A stretch of DNA of 64,000 bases from Phoronis australis (taxonomy: Eukaryota > Phoronida > Phoronidae): positions 439,995-503,994 of the forward strand of contig NMRA01000081.1 of NCBI GenBank assembly GCA_002633005.1, given 5' to 3'. How positions within the stretch are numbered: the stretch's first letter is position 1; every line of letters starts with the position of its first letter. Under the pieces are notes generated by a model that saw only the letters and a program-made list of their open reading frames with translations, did no database searches and was not told where the DNA came from. Of this stretch, positions 1 through 11,295 are shown in pieces. The translations under genes and the position numbers were made by a program.

Positions 1-215
1 GCGGACAGAATCTGTTGTGAAACAATAACTCGATATTCCATCCCACGGCCAGGTGTTAGGGGAATCTTTATTTACTTATATATTATTCAAATAATGATTG
101 TCAATGTACAACTTCTGCCCTGGCGGTTCTGTGGCCAAACGGGAACCTGAATTCACGGCCCCCGACGAGTAGGCCTTAGTAGATTTGCAGTTTCGTGGCT
201 TCACCAAAATAATCA
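1..215. repeat. Dispersed repeat R1, copy 1
   Basis: Matches 28780-29200 closely: a shared stretch including CACGGCCAGGTGTTAGGGGA and TCAAATAATGATTGTCAATG, then a shared downstream part around CCTGAATTC and GCAGTTTCGTGGC. The other copy has about 250 extra bases in the middle. No coding potential seen. It touches the window edge, so the left limit is unknown. Confidence 0.75.
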
Positions 216-310
216 CGTGCACATTACTTCTTTAGCTCACTAGTATAGTATTTTCTTGACTTCAAGCTTAGTTTCCAACTTTGGCTGGTTAATGTTCGTG
301 ATGTCTTCAG

Positions 311-416
311 TCCGGTCGCGACGGGCCTGATTGGGTTCCGAGCCACTGGCCGGGATAACGAGTCAGTCCGGCCGCGACGGGCCTGATCGGGTTCCGAGAC
401 ACTGGCCGGGATAACA
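311..416. repeat. 56-bp tandem repeat, about two copies
   Basis: Units 311-366 and 367-416 (the second is incomplete) share TCCGG(T/C)CGCGACGGGCCTGA and CACTGGCCGGGATAAC with few differences. It is GC-rich in an AT-rich window. Confidence 0.85.
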
Positions 417-901
417 AGCGTTTTTTGTGTTTAGAACTAAAAAACACAAGTCTAAACAACACAGATCTAGGTCCTACTGTCTGTATTTCACGGAAAAATA
501 CTTAGAATTTATCTCCGAACAGAACACGAACTCCTGATACGGACCTTGGTAAATTGGACTGCCGAAATTTGTTGGCTACGGTGTGTCCAAATATCAATAA
601 ATCCGTAACAGTGAAATAAGACAACACGTTTTTATAAGAACTCGGTGTATTTTTAAGGGTTTTACATCGAAGTTTGATCATTTATTGGTGTTAAACAATG
701 AATTCAAGCGATAAGCTGACACCAGTTACCCGTGTTGTGAACTGCTGAACAGACTGCGTGTGAAACCGATGACGTCAGTGGAAAATTTCATCACCTCCGT
801 CTGCCGTCAGGTGTCAGGTAACGCAACCGTACGTGCCGCTATCGAGGAGAACTACTCGATCTAAATTGATACAAATTAGGTTGTTTTTTGGGTGGCATGC
901 T

Positions 902-961
902 CCTTTAATAATGTTCTCCATTTTAGTAATACCCTTAATGATGTTCTCCATTTTAGGCATT
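902..961 (+). repeat. 30-bp tandem duplication spanning a 3' splice site
   Basis: Two near-identical 30-base units each contain ATGTTCTCCATTTTAG, giving two acceptor-like AGs ending at 926 and 956. The downstream AG fits the open coiled-coil exon. Using the upstream one would place an in-frame TAA at once. Confidence 0.8.
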
Positions 962-1133
962 GCAATCCAAGCAAGACTCCCTCTTACAGCGTATTGATGA
1001 ACTAGACCGCGAGAATGAGGATCTGAAGAATGATGTAGCTGATCTTGAAGAGACAAAGGAGACTCTAGAGGGCAGGCTTGAGGCATTGGCAGTGGAGAAG
1101 AAAGCGGTAGAAAAGAAGTTGAAGGATGAGGAG
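957..1133 (+). CDS. Gene 1 exon A: coiled coil
   Basis: 59 codons, phase 0 in and out. The peptide contains QRIDELDRENEDLKND and EGRLEALAVEKKAVEKK, a strong Leu/Glu/Lys heptad pattern. The acceptor is TTCTCCATTTTAG. The donor GAG|GTGCTG is weak, so the 3' limit is less certain. Earlier exons must lie upstream, because no ATG opens this frame here. Confidence 0.7.
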
Positions 1134-4100
1134 GTGCTGTCTGTGTATTTGTTATTGTCTTTTTGCATCAAACATTTTCACTCTCCATGGAGGCTATTGT
1201 CAATAAATATACATTCTATATTTTTAAAACTTGCGACTTATCAGGGAATCATTAAGATTATCATCCTTATGTAATTGTGAAAATTACCTGGCATAATGGT
1301 TTGGTGAATCCAAAATGAAAAATCTTGCATTTTCTTAAAGCTCATGCAAAATTATACAACTAATTTTTGTCATTACTTATGCAGTGTGGCATTCCATAGA
1401 GACTCGCAAAAAATATGGGATCATGGAATAGAAAGAATTAGTTCATTGAATAATTTCCTACCGTTATTCAAAATTCTGTCCTTGCTTACCTATCTTTTCA
1501 CTGGTGACGATTTTGTTACTCAAGTTAATAAGGTCACAAGTTTAATCTTGACACAATAAACATTCAATCGCATTACCTTGAATGTTCCATCATGCCTTAT
1601 CTCGCCAAATTCGCAAGAAACGTGCGTTAGAGAACGTATCCTAGTAAAACAGTTTGTCAGCTCTGGTAACTGCAGAAGTTGGCAGAAATGATTTATCGTG
1701 TGTCTCGTCAAAACGTCTTAAGTTTCTTGTTTTGTAGTTGTTGATAAGGAGGCTGAAGGAGGAGAAAGAGTCAATAGAGGCGTCTATTCAAGAGCTAGGT
1801 GATAACATCCACAGGCTAGAGTCTCAGCTAGATGAGGCCAAACAGAAAGAGAGACTCCTCGTTGAATATCCTGACCCTAATGGGCTGGTGAACTCGGATC
1901 TAACAGGTATGTTAGGGCAATCCTTAACAACAAAGTGGATTGAGATCCGTCAAAAGATCACAAATGTAAAATTACATGGCTTAACGCTCTGGCATTTTCC
2001 ATTTTGTTTGCTCCACCATTTACTTAGCATAACTTTTTTATCAAATCCTTGTAACACTATAATGGAAAATTTAGATTTTCGCAGTTTAAGTTTAAGGTCC
2101 TTGTTAAGATCCCTTTGCCTCCGTTGTAGACCGTAAAATAAGTATATGAATTTTCGTGTATTGAAAAAAAATCCTATAATTCAGTTTTACACGAAATTTT
2201 ATAGCCTCCATGTCTCTGCCCCACTGACCCTTGCGTGGGTACAATTCAAAAGTTCTAAACCATATTGAAGGTATCAACAAACATGTCTATCTGTTGCAAG
2301 ACATTTTTAAAGATAACCGACTGCACACGAGCACATTAGAAACACTAGTTGATCACGAAGTGGAGGAAGGGTGACAATTATCAGGGGATTGAAAGAGAGG
2401 TTGCATCATGTTTCAACCAGATAAAGAATAGATTTCACGATTCATGATGAGTTTGATGAATGAGGAGAGATTTTTGTTCCTCCCATAGTTGCCCCAAGTT
2501 TCCCTCCTCAGTTGCCCTTGTTCAATTTCTTCTTCACGTCTACAGATTTTGATTAATATTACTCGTTAATTTCATGTATTTAAAAAGGGCAATTATAGAT
2601 TTATACTTGGCTAGAAAGCTATAATTCAAGAAAAAAATATTTGAACCTCAATTATGGCCATAGCGGAAACTTTCCTTAATTTCTTACGGAGAGGTAGTTC
2701 ACATGGTTTGGCTTCACAAATAAATAAAAATAAGATTGTTGGTGTGGAATCCTGTTATCCTCTGTATTTTCTCACCTGTGCTCATTCCTCTTTATCAGGT
2801 ACAGGTGACATAGCACAGGATATGCAGAATCAGGTGAAAGCGAACCAGGTGCGTATACGAGTGTTAGAGGAACAGAACATGACTCTGAGGAACAGTATAA
2901 CTAAAATGATGAAGGCTCAAGCAGATCACAGACCAGAGGCAAGTATAGATAGAGTTTGCACAAATTACCATCTTGTCTCTCTGATTGCTTGGTTGTAGTT
3001 TTGGGGTAATAGTCGCTTACAAGGTCCTGGATTTTGAGAACCAGTTTGATGTCCATTATTTAGTGGTCAAAGTGAGTGACTATTACACTCGTTAGAACTA
3101 TTGTCTGGCAATAATAGGTTAACAGGTTTTTACTTTTACCTACTTTTGCATTAAAAGGTGTTGGAAAGCCGATTTTCCTGTTTGACATTTCAAACCATTG
3201 TAACCTGTCAGAAATTTGGTCTTACACTCCACACAACTATTTCTTAAAAATAATTTAATCTCAGTTGAGCGAAAGTGCAATGTCTGAGATAATTTCTATA
3301 ACTTATTTCTGTACTGGTAATAACTAATAATTACTCGGCTAAACCTTATTTTGTTAATTGAGAAGTGGAAGCCTTAGACCAAATTTCTGCCTCAGTTTGA
3401 AAAATAACATTTTATTTAATTTTACTCTTTGTACTTACATCTGTCACCAAACAACTTTTGTTCAATTTTGAGCACTTACTGTATAATAGGCAGCCTTTGA
3501 GAAATAAAAAAATGGTCACTTTAGAAATTATTTTCATTTAAAAGTAAATAATTTTTACCTCATCTTAAATGCCGTAAACGTCTGCAGGAACATTTGTTCG
3601 AACCTGTGACAAACTGTTGACAGTCCAAGTGCACATGTTGGGTTTCAGGTATTCCTTTTTTGTCAACACAAATGTTTACAATTACATATCCTCTTCAAAT
3701 AATTTTTATGTTTTCACTTGTACCAGTGTTGTCAATATGTCTGAGACTTTCACTCCATTTCCAGCCTGTTCAGCAGGAACCTATGTGGAGTATGCCAACG
3801 TATGCAGATGATGGTAATGAAGACCGACCATCCAGTAACAACAGCTATGATCCAACCAATCATGTGTGAGGATAATAATCTGCTCTACCTGATTGATTTT
3901 TCCTTCGTATATCATACATTAACTTAAGTCTGAATTTTCCTTGTTGCACTTAACGTTAAGTTACCACCCATAGAGGGCGTAGCAGGCATATTTTTTCGAT
4001 ACATTGTACAATGAGAGTACAATGAATTATGCTGAATAGTTGAGCACATGGCTTTAGATGAGGAAAATAATAATTTTTCTATGTTTGAAAATTTAAGAAT

Positions 4101-7100
4101 TTCAGCATGTCTCTTAGCCCGACAAGATTAACTAGTTTGGGGGTGTATTTTTGCTTCATCTTATTCCCTGTAGTCATTATTTTGGTATTAATTAATCATT
4201 ATCTTACCTGGCCTTTGTTCATTACTGATTGAAACCTGATTTGCATTTGTATTTGACTATTTAGGCAAAGAATACCCAAATCATACAGAGTTATAGTTTT
4301 TTAAAATTAGAATTAATACGAAATCATAAACCACCATTTTTAATATCATCTATGTCGTGGTGTTGCTGAAGACAGATGGCCATGAGTTTCGGACTGATCC
4401 AACTAACACTTTGTGTACTCCTACTGACAAGAACATGACTTGCGAAGATTTTCAAACTGAACAAACTACTGTGATGCCCCCGTGTGACATTTTGTACATC
4501 TTTGACTGTATTTACCAAATCCCTTGTAAGGTCACAGTGTAGCAAGTGCACTCCTATTAACTTGACAAACTGATGGACGGGTTCAACTATTGTTGCATGT
4601 TTGCCTCTGCATCTTTGGAGTTCCTTGGCAAATTTTCACGAAATTTTGGCGAATTGTTTTTTAAGAGAGAGGCGATGACACTTTCCCAATTTTGATCGGG
4701 GCTTGACATATTCTGTGCCATGTGATGTCCATTTTTATGACACTAAAAACACCACTGGAAACTCATGTTTTTCGTTGCAGTTGTGGGTGCATTTCAAAGC
4801 TTCGTGTTGGTCTTGTCATTTATTTGAAGATATCTGTTCCCTCATCCTTTTGTGAGGTCTCATTGAGATAGGAAGTATCTACAAATTCCACCTGAAAAAC
4901 TGTAGAATTGTTAGAAAATCTTCATTCATTGTGATTAAATCTTTTTCAAGTGGTTTCTCGTATGTGATGAGCTGTAAATGTCAAGTAGTTGTTGATTTGA
5001 ATTGTGTTTCATCTATTAATAGCAGAGATCAGCCAATCAGAATACCTGTGGCCAGTAGCCCTTCTGAGAAACGACCCAAAAGTAGGTCACAGCAGGGTCA
5101 AGAGATGCCTTTTGAAGTAAGTCATTTCTTGCAGATTTCATTTAATATTTTATCAGAGATTGTATAGCTTTGAACACTGGAAATTTGCTGATTACTTAAA
5201 GACAATTGGCTCTCAATAATTGTCTGATCAAAGTCACAAGTTTAAAATGTTTAATGTTTTGAGTGACAGTATCAATTCTGATTTTAGTCTTTGCCTCCAT
5301 TGGATATTGAAAAGGTTTGATTTAAAATGGGTGATGTTTTCGCTTATTATTTATTATTATGTAGGACCCTAAAAAATGTTCACCTGTGGCCAACTTGGAA
5401 AAATCAGAAGTGACTGATCAGATTCAAATGAAACTTTCACACACTATGCCTTATGCACTGTTCTCTAAAATGCTGATAGGAATTGTTTTTAAAATGGTCA
5501 TTTTTGTATGAGTTGCTATCAAAAATAGGACTTTTAATATATGGCTTTTGTGAAAAAGATTTAAAGTTGCATGAATCAGAAATGATGCAATAATTTAGAA
5601 ATCTAGCAGCGTTTCTGAGATTCTGGCTGGAGCACCTATATCATATGAAAATTTGTTCTGTAATTGATCCTGTTTTTTGCTATGAATTTGCCTTGTTTTG
5701 CTAAATTTTACTAAATGAGCATGATGATGTGAGTTTATTAATGGCAGATTGGTTTAAAAGTTGACAGTCAAACTCATTTTCTGCTTTCAGAAAATATATA
5801 CTTTTGCCGAGTTAAACTCTAGTTTTGAATACTTGTCAGTACGATCCTACATAATTTTAAAAAACAAATTAATATGAAAACTTACAGTAGTTGTCAATCT
5901 TTGTGAAGCCTTCTCATTTCATCAAATGGCCTTTTTATCTGTCCACTTTCAATCCTTATAATTACTACATTTTTTTAATCCTTAATGGCTGGAATATCTT
6001 AATTTGTGCCTTAAAAGTCCTGCCAATTGTTTTTAAACATTTTTGGTTTGAACGTGAAGTTTTAAAAAACCTCTAAACTGTGTATTTCTTTGCATTTGAG
6101 TTATTCATTCTTACTATCACTATGAAGGGAAGCTTTTCTGAGATTTTTATTTACCCTGGCTTGATTAAAGAGACATCAGCCATTAATGTCACTTTAAAAC
6201 ATTGTTTAAGTTTTCTTTTCATTCTTGACTTCCAATATCTTCGTTGTTCAAAGGAAGATAAAAAATCTGATGCATGGTTTCCTGCTGGGACCATAGACTG
6301 TAAAATATTAGTGTATATAATTTTGTGTGATTGGACCAATGTATTGAAAAGAAGTCGATGTTTAAAACTTAACTGCTCAAAGCATCAAAAGTCAAAATGC
6401 CTGAAAACTACTGTTAAAGTTCTGACATAAAAATCAATTGAAGTCGTGTCTAGCAACTCCCACATTTGGCATATGAATAATGTGTTTCAAGAAATACCAA
6501 TAGCAATGAAAAATACATTATCCCAATAGTGGATTTTTGAAAAAAATCACAGAGGTTGACAATTATCTTGAAGCAAATGGTGTTTTATGAAGTTTGACTG
6601 TTCGCCATTGCGGAATTTTAGGGTTTCTGCATAAACTGGCATGCTAAACCATCTTTATGGATGGTTTGTTGAGCTTGCGACCTGCTGCAGCTGATATCTT
6701 AAAGTTATGTTACAGAACAAGGTGTCCAAATAATGTTTCATGTACGACAACACAATTCAACATTTATACATTCAAACCTTATGTCATTTAAAATTACTGT
6801 TTTTGGTTTCATAAAGCATTTTGCGTTTATCAATTTGAGTTTTAATTTAAGTTTCTCTGTGTGGTTGATAGTGATTTAATTTCCTTCAATTGATTGTTTT
6901 GCAGTATTTGGGGAGCAATTTATATAACGTCTTTGTAGTTTGCAATGTTTTTCTCAACAACATAGAACACTAAACTTTATTATTGCTGATTGATGTTGAT
7001 AGTTTCATCCAAACAAAAATGTGCATTGTGTAAACAGTAACGCAATCATTTTAGTGTCATTTTTGGTTAAATTACAATTTTTCTGGTTATCCTAGGTTAA

Positions 7101-10100
7101 CTTTCCAAGTTAATGGAATTCTCCTGGCTTTGACTAATCATGCATGTGTCACTCTGGAAGTGACGTTCACTGCTTGAATTAATCTGAGCCTTCTTTGTTT
7201 ATATGCACTTCAGACTGTGTTTGACATTGGATGTGTCGTATGTCAGATTGTTACAAGTTAGATCATTGTCTGCCTTTTGCTAAGTCTTATTCATTATGCC
7301 TGAAAGTTGTTGCGTACCAGGATGTCACCCTCATTCACTCTGGAAAGGTATAGGAGTTGACTGTTTTGGTCAAGAGTGCATCGTTGTCCGTTGGTACACT
7401 ACATGGCTAAATCAGTGCAAAACTATCATGGCAAACTTTTCGTACAGTTGGAGTATGAACTTACCTATAAGTCATACTGTAAGAAGGATGCTATACTGTC
7501 CTCATTTGTCTTCTCTGCTTCATCGACGCTTGCTAAAAGTGCTTTTTTGGCAAGCTCCAGCCTCTAGTGAAATTAGTGTCACCCATGTGTTTGTGTAAAC
7601 AATCATCGCAGCCTCCAGTGCCAGCTACCAACACAGTTTCACCATATACAGGATGCATGTTTTTGTGGTTGCTGTTAATTTCTATTCATTGCAGATCAAA
7701 GAATGACTTAATTCTACTTGACTGGGTTCTGGTTCAATCTAGGTTATTCGATGAAAGCAAATAATGATGGCGAGTTTTTTGAAAATAATGTACAATCAAC
7801 AGATGTCCTCAGTGAATCATCATGCAGTGGCTGGCGGGGAATGATTTGGGCTGTGAACGTGACTTACGGAGTGATGCACACATAATTAATTAGAATCTGG
7901 GACAATTAAATTAACTTGAAATTTATCTAGGATAACCAGAAAATCATAATTTAGCCACCAAAAAGTGACACTAAAAACAGTTACCTTGCCCTTTAATGCT
8001 GCACTCTTATCTTTTTCGTCTTCTTTTGCTTCACTTGAGCAACAAAGAAAATGTTAATGCTTGAGAATGTGATCTAGAAATGAAAACAATGTAGTTTGTC
8101 AACCTGCCAATGCTATGTTTTCCTAAAACTGCTTTGGTTTGGTCATGTGGTAACATCATGTCTGTTTACACCAACCTCTAGCCTTTGGTCTTCTCAAACC
8201 AATGAGAAAAATGTTATTGAGCTAAACTTGCATGCGTAAAAAATTGTTATAGACCCGCATAGTGCTAAATGGGTGATGCCAAAAGTAGTAAAAAGTGCTG
8301 ATTTTTTACCACCACGAGAGTACCATACACCTGTGTTCGTTCCTCTAATAATGATGCAACACCTGAAGATGGCCGGTGATGTGACCGACTGAAACATCTT
8401 GCCAGTGGGAATAGGTTAGCGGTTGGTGTAAATAAGCCAAGGGATTTCAGAAATGATACTGTCAGTACCAACGTTTTACAAACACAAAATAGATTGAAAC
8501 TTACATGTTTTAAGAGATCCATTGAACCTATGGTTACAGCCTAGGATTGGTCCAGGTGCCAGGCAAGCCAAACCAATGAACAATCCAACGCCACCTTCAG
8601 GCATAGCAGCGTACAGGAATTTAAAGAAGTCTGGACTTCTCAAACCCATTGAGAAAAAAGGTATTGAGCTAAACGCGTATGTGTAAAAAGTAAAATTTTC
8701 TTAAAGACCCTCTTAGTCTTAATTAGGTCAAGCCAACGTCACAAGTTTTAAACTGAAATTATTCAAGTTAGCTGCAATAAATCTTTCAATTAGTTCATTG
8801 AACTCTATGCAATCAATGATTTTACAGTAGTTCATGAGAAACGCCAACAGGGGCCAGGTATTAAAAAAAGCAAAATAAAGGGCTCCAGCCCAAAATGTAA
8901 ACCAAAACAAAAGATGGCACTGCATGGGGCTTCAAAGAATGAAAACACGCTGACGCTTGAGCTGAAATAATCCAGTTGTACATGTGTAAGTGGTCATTAA
9001 AGTTTAGAAAGCCAATACGAAAAAAAATCCAAAACACTTAGTGTAAAAATTAAAATGAAGTCGAAAATGAGGTTTTTCAGTTCTTGTTCACAAAATAAAT
9101 TCTCCTGCATTACTTTTTTCACTACAGAAATTACTCTATATACAAAAAATAACAAACAATACCAAGAAATTGTGGAACAGAAAAAAATTAACGTATCGCA
9201 ACAAAATTAACACATTTGCGAAAATGTGACCACTGCTGAACAAAATATGGTGTTGCAAAAATAAATTTCACATGTCAGGAAGACGTGGCCACTGAGGAGC
9301 ATATGACCACAAAAATGATAACAACATTCACGTGAAGCAAGATGACTGAGCAAGAGGGTGAACATCTGAGTGTGTCTTGGAGGTCCTGTGTCCACAATAT
9401 TCAGTCAGCCACATTACAACAGGGTGGGGGGGTCGCATCCCCCATGATGGTCACGTGCTCCCAGTGTGGTTAAATTCTTACTAGAACATGATTTGTTCTG
9501 ACATGGTACTAAATATTTCTGATAAGCTGTTTATGTATGATTTTTGTACAGAAAGTTCTGGTGCTTGTTTTAGTCTAATATGAATTGAAAATGGTGGTTT
9601 TTGTATCATTCTTTTTAGGTCTTATGCTGCGACAATAATGTTTTGTACTTTATTCAATTCTTGTATAGAAAAAGGTAGTTTGGATTTTTTCTTGAATTAA
9701 GGGCTCCAGGTGCACTCAACCTGCCTCCCTCACCAAACTTGTTATGTTTATTCGAAGTCATCTTCAAGTTGATAGTCTTAATCCATTTGCTTAATTGTTG
9801 GCGCGAGTTCAGCAGCTTTATTCAACAATTGATTTTTTGCAATTTGCAGTCCGTGAAATTCATGTCACCCAGGTCCCCTGTTGGCTGGAATTGCAGTATC
9901 TCTGCGCTCATTAGTTAGCTTCAATCTTCTTTGGGTGACTGGTATTCCTCAACCCATTGTGATGTGGCATGGTGCTATGCCAGTCTTGTTGTCATTTCAT
10001 CAAACGTTCAGTTTACTATTAGCGTCTTGATGTGCAAAACCAATTTTAGTGCATTACGCCAAGTATTTTCTTTCTTTTCAGCCACATCCCGACCATCCTC

Positions 10101-10197
10101 GGGCCAAGTACAAGAGATGTTCTCGTGCAATAAGTGTGATAAAATGTACACGACAGCTCAAGACTTGGACATTCACAAAATGTACTGTTATGCATAA
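957..10197 (+). CDS. Coiled-coil protein with C-terminal CCHC zinc finger, 3' part (possible CCDC157-like)
   Basis: Spliced gene, incomplete at the 5' end. Exons: 957-1133, 1738-1906, 2799-2938, 3765-3865, 5026-5116 and 10082-10197. The first five join in phase; the last needs an unseen exon of 3n+1 length before it. The product starts with about 115 residues of charged heptad-rich coiled coil, then a segment with motifs TGDIAQDMQNQ and RIRVLEEQN, a polar Pro/Ser-rich linker, and a C-terminal zinc finger C-x2-C-x12-H-x3-C ending two residues before the stop. The finger spacing equals that of NEMO and optineurin, where it binds ubiquitin. The TGD...DM..Q..AN..RI.VLEE block and the following PxQxxxW segment resemble CCDC157 as I remember it; this is not a verified match. 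The role is inferred only as a coiled-coil scaffold or adaptor. Confidence 0.6.
1738..1906 (+). CDS. Gene 1 exon B: coiled coil
   Basis: 169 nt, phase 0 in, phase 1 out. Includes RRLKEEKESIEASIQELG and HRLESQLDEAKQKERL, continuing the coiled coil, then VEYPDPNG, which probably breaks the helix. The acceptor TTCTTGTTTTGTAG and the donor ACAG|GTATGT are good. Confidence 0.8.
2799..2938 (+). CDS. Gene 1 exon C: TGDIAQDM / RIRVLEEQN segment
   Basis: 140 nt, phase 1 in, phase 0 out. Encodes TGDIAQDMQNQVKANQVRIR and VLEEQNMTLRNSITK, a second short helix and the most recognisable part of the protein. The acceptor is TCCTCTTTATCAG. The donor is GAG|GCAAGT, a GC-type donor matching the GC-AG consensus. 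Without that splice the frame soon ends at the TAG at 2996-2998. Confidence 0.75.
3209..3389. repeat. 14-bp inverted repeat in the GC-AG intron
   Basis: CAGAAATTTGGTCT at 3209-3222 and its exact complement at 3376-3389, with a 153-base spacer. It could be the core of a decayed MITE or an RNA stem inside the intron. Confidence 0.6.
3765..3865 (+). CDS. Gene 1 exon D: polar linker
   Basis: 101 nt, phase 0 in, phase 2 out via CATGT|GTGAGG. Encodes PVQQEPMWSMPTYADDGNED followed by a Ser/Asn-rich stretch, with no regular secondary structure expected. Read through, it would stop at once (TGA at 3867), so the splice is needed. Acceptor CTCCATTTCCAG. Confidence 0.65.
5026..5116 (+). CDS. Gene 1 exon E: basic Ser/Pro linker
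   Basis: 91 nt, phase 2 in, phase 0 out, donor GAA|GTAAGT. Encodes DQPIRIPVASSPSEKRPKSR and then a Gln-rich end. The joint with exon D makes a Val codon. The consensus donor and frame continuity support it. It does not join exon F in the zinc-finger frame, which implies one more exon between 5117 and 10081. Confidence 0.6.
5360..5845 (+). repeat. Dispersed repeat R2, copy 1
   Basis: About 485 bp, starting GTAGGACCCTAAAA. It aligns along its length with 41288-41731 and 48296-48760: shared order of GGAATTGTTTTTAAAATG, a GCTAAATTTTACTAAA block, an ACATGATGATGTGA-like block and a terminal GAGTTAAA block. Copies are well diverged. No TIR or coding frame seen. Confidence 0.75.
7296..7347 (+). pseudogene. 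Possible THAP N-terminal fragment
   Basis: ATG followed by PESCCVPGCHPHSLWK, then a donor-like GTATAGG. THAP domains start M-P-x-x-C-x2-4-C with a Pro-Gly-Cys, as here, but no SFxxFP, Trp or second zinc-ligand pair follows in the open frame. It is either a first-exon relic of a THAP transposase or chance. It lies inside gene 1's last intron. Confidence 0.25.
8190..8735. repeat. Direct duplication, two diverged ~95-bp copies
   Basis: Copies at about 8191-8285 and 8636-8730 share CTTCTCAAACC, AATGAGAAAAA, ATTGAGCTAAAC and AGACCC...TAGT blocks in the same order. The spacer is about 350 bases. No TIRs found. Confidence 0.7.
10082..10197 (+). CDS. Gene 1 last exon: C-terminal CCHC zinc finger
   Basis: The acceptor TTTTCTTTCTTTTCAG ends at 10081 and the TAA stop is at 10195-10197. 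In the frame entered at phase 1 the peptide ends FSCNKCDKMYTTAQDLDIHK then MYCYA. Its C-x2-C-x12-H-x3-C spacing is that of the terminal ubiquitin-binding fingers of NEMO and optineurin, as is its place at the extreme C-terminus. The ligands are intact. No AATAAA was seen soon after the stop. Confidence 0.7.
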
Positions 10198-10419
10198 CGT
10201 TTCGTTAGCCACAAGACTCTTGAGGAACACTTTCTTCTTGGCGAAGTTCGAGGAAATCTCCATACAATGTAGAAGATACCTGTAACTTCTCACATGAGAA
10301 AAGATTTAACATTGCATGTGTGCTTAAGAATTTTTCAAATTTTTGTAAAAAAATATTCAAAATGAACTTTTTGCGTCTTTAGTTTAAAGCTTTAAAATGA
10401 AATGCCTATGGTGATTCTT
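10198..10419 (+). other. Putative 3'UTR of gene 1
   Basis: AT-rich sequence directly after the stop codon and before the minisatellite. No AATAAA hexamer was found by eye, so the cleavage site is unknown. Confidence 0.4.
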
Positions 10420-11295
10420 CACCTCCTTACCCTGCAGTACGTTGTATCAGGGGGTATTTGCCTGATTTCTTACCCGTTGGATCAGGAGGTACTTGTTCAA
10501 TTCCTTACCCTGCAGTGCGTTGGATCAGGGAGTACTTGCCTGATTCCTTACCGCACAGTATGTTGGATCAGGAGGGTACTTGTCCGATTCCTTCGCACCG
10601 CAGTATGTTGGATCAGGGGGTACTTGCCTGATTCCTTACCCTGCAGTGTGTTGTATCAGAGGGTACTTGTCTGATTCCTTACCCGCAGTATGTTGGATCA
10701 GGGGGTACTTGCCTGATTCCTTACTCGTTAGATTAGGGGGTACATGCCTGATTCCTTACCACACAGTATGTTGGATCATAGGGTAATTGCTTGATTCCTT
10801 ACAATTTGTATCAGGAGGTACTTGTCCGATTCCTTACCCTGCAGTGCGTTGGATCAGGGGGTACTTGCCTGATTCCTTACCACACAGTATGTTGGATCAG
10901 GAGGGTACTTGTCCAATTCCTTACCCTGCAGTGCGTTAGATCAGAGGGTACTTGTCTGATTCCTTACCCGCAGTATGTTGGATCAGGGGGTACTTGCCTG
11001 ATTCCTTTCTCATTAGATTAGGGGGGTACATGGCTGATTCCTTACCACACAGTATGTGGGATAAGAGGGTACTTGCCTGATTCCTTACCCTTTGGATCAG
11101 GAGGTACTTGTCCGATTCCTTACCTTGCAGTGCGTTGGATCAGGGGGTACTTGGCTGATTCCTTACCACACAATATGTTGAATCAGGGAGTACTTGCCTG
11201 ATTCTTTACCGCACAGTATGTTGGATCAGGAGGGTACTTGTCTGATTCCTTACCGCACAGTATGTTGGATCAGGGGGTACTTGCCTGATTCTACA
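10420..11295. repeat. Hairpin-rich minisatellite, about 20 units of 34-45 bp
   Basis: Tandem degenerate units such as GGATCAGGGGGTACTTGCCT followed by GATTCCTTACC and CTGCAGTGCGTT or CACAGTATGTT. Each unit contains ATCAGG - GGGTACTTG - CCTGAT, a 6-bp stem with a 9-base loop, so the array can form a row of cruciforms. Reading frames in it are by-products of the repeat. Confidence 0.9.

Larger units (their letters stand above)
1..956. other. Upstream region of gene 1: repeats, no supported exon
   Basis: No supported coding exon. The segment holds a dispersed repeat (about 1-215) related to one at 28.8 kb, a two-copy 56-bp tandem repeat (311-416), and a 30-bp duplication that copies the 3' splice site of the first visible exon (902-961). 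It is more GC-rich and CpG-containing than the rest of the window. An open segment at about 731-816 ends in a GTAACG donor-like site, but its phase does not join the exon at 957. Confidence 0.6.
1134..5025 (+). other. Introns A-B to D-E of gene 1
   Basis: Introns 1134-1737, 1907-2798, 2939-3764 and 3866-5025. AT-rich and mostly without structure. The GC-AG intron 2939-3764 holds a perfect 14-bp inverted repeat (3209-3222 and 3376-3389). Open frames in these introns are short and look like chance. Confidence 0.6.
5117..10081 (+). other. Last intron(s) of gene 1
   Basis: About 5 kb that should hide one exon of 3n+1 length; I could not identify it. It contains repeat R2 (about 5360-5845), a possible THAP N-terminal fragment at 7296, a duplicated 95-bp segment (about 8190 and 8637), and one copy of a short GGCACTGCATGGGGC word (about 8912) shared with 19030. 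Confidence 0.55.

Noticed and set aside
731-816. Open exon-like segment LLNRLRVKPMTSVENFITSV with a GTAACG donor
   Set aside because: It would leave in phase 1 and shift exon A to an early stop; no clear acceptor.
5365-5510. Possible extra exon DPKKCSPVANLEKSEVTDQI after a TAG acceptor
   Set aside because: It is the start of dispersed repeat R2; other copies do not keep the frame.
9848-9870. Short exon SVKFMSP between TTTGCAG and CAG|GTCCCC
   Set aside because: Its 23 nt do not supply the phase needed to enter the zinc-finger exon; the donor is poor.
10402-11021. Overlapping open frames with repeated peptides such as GSGGTCLIPY
   Set aside because: They lie wholly in the minisatellite and move between frames with unit length; no start or splice context.
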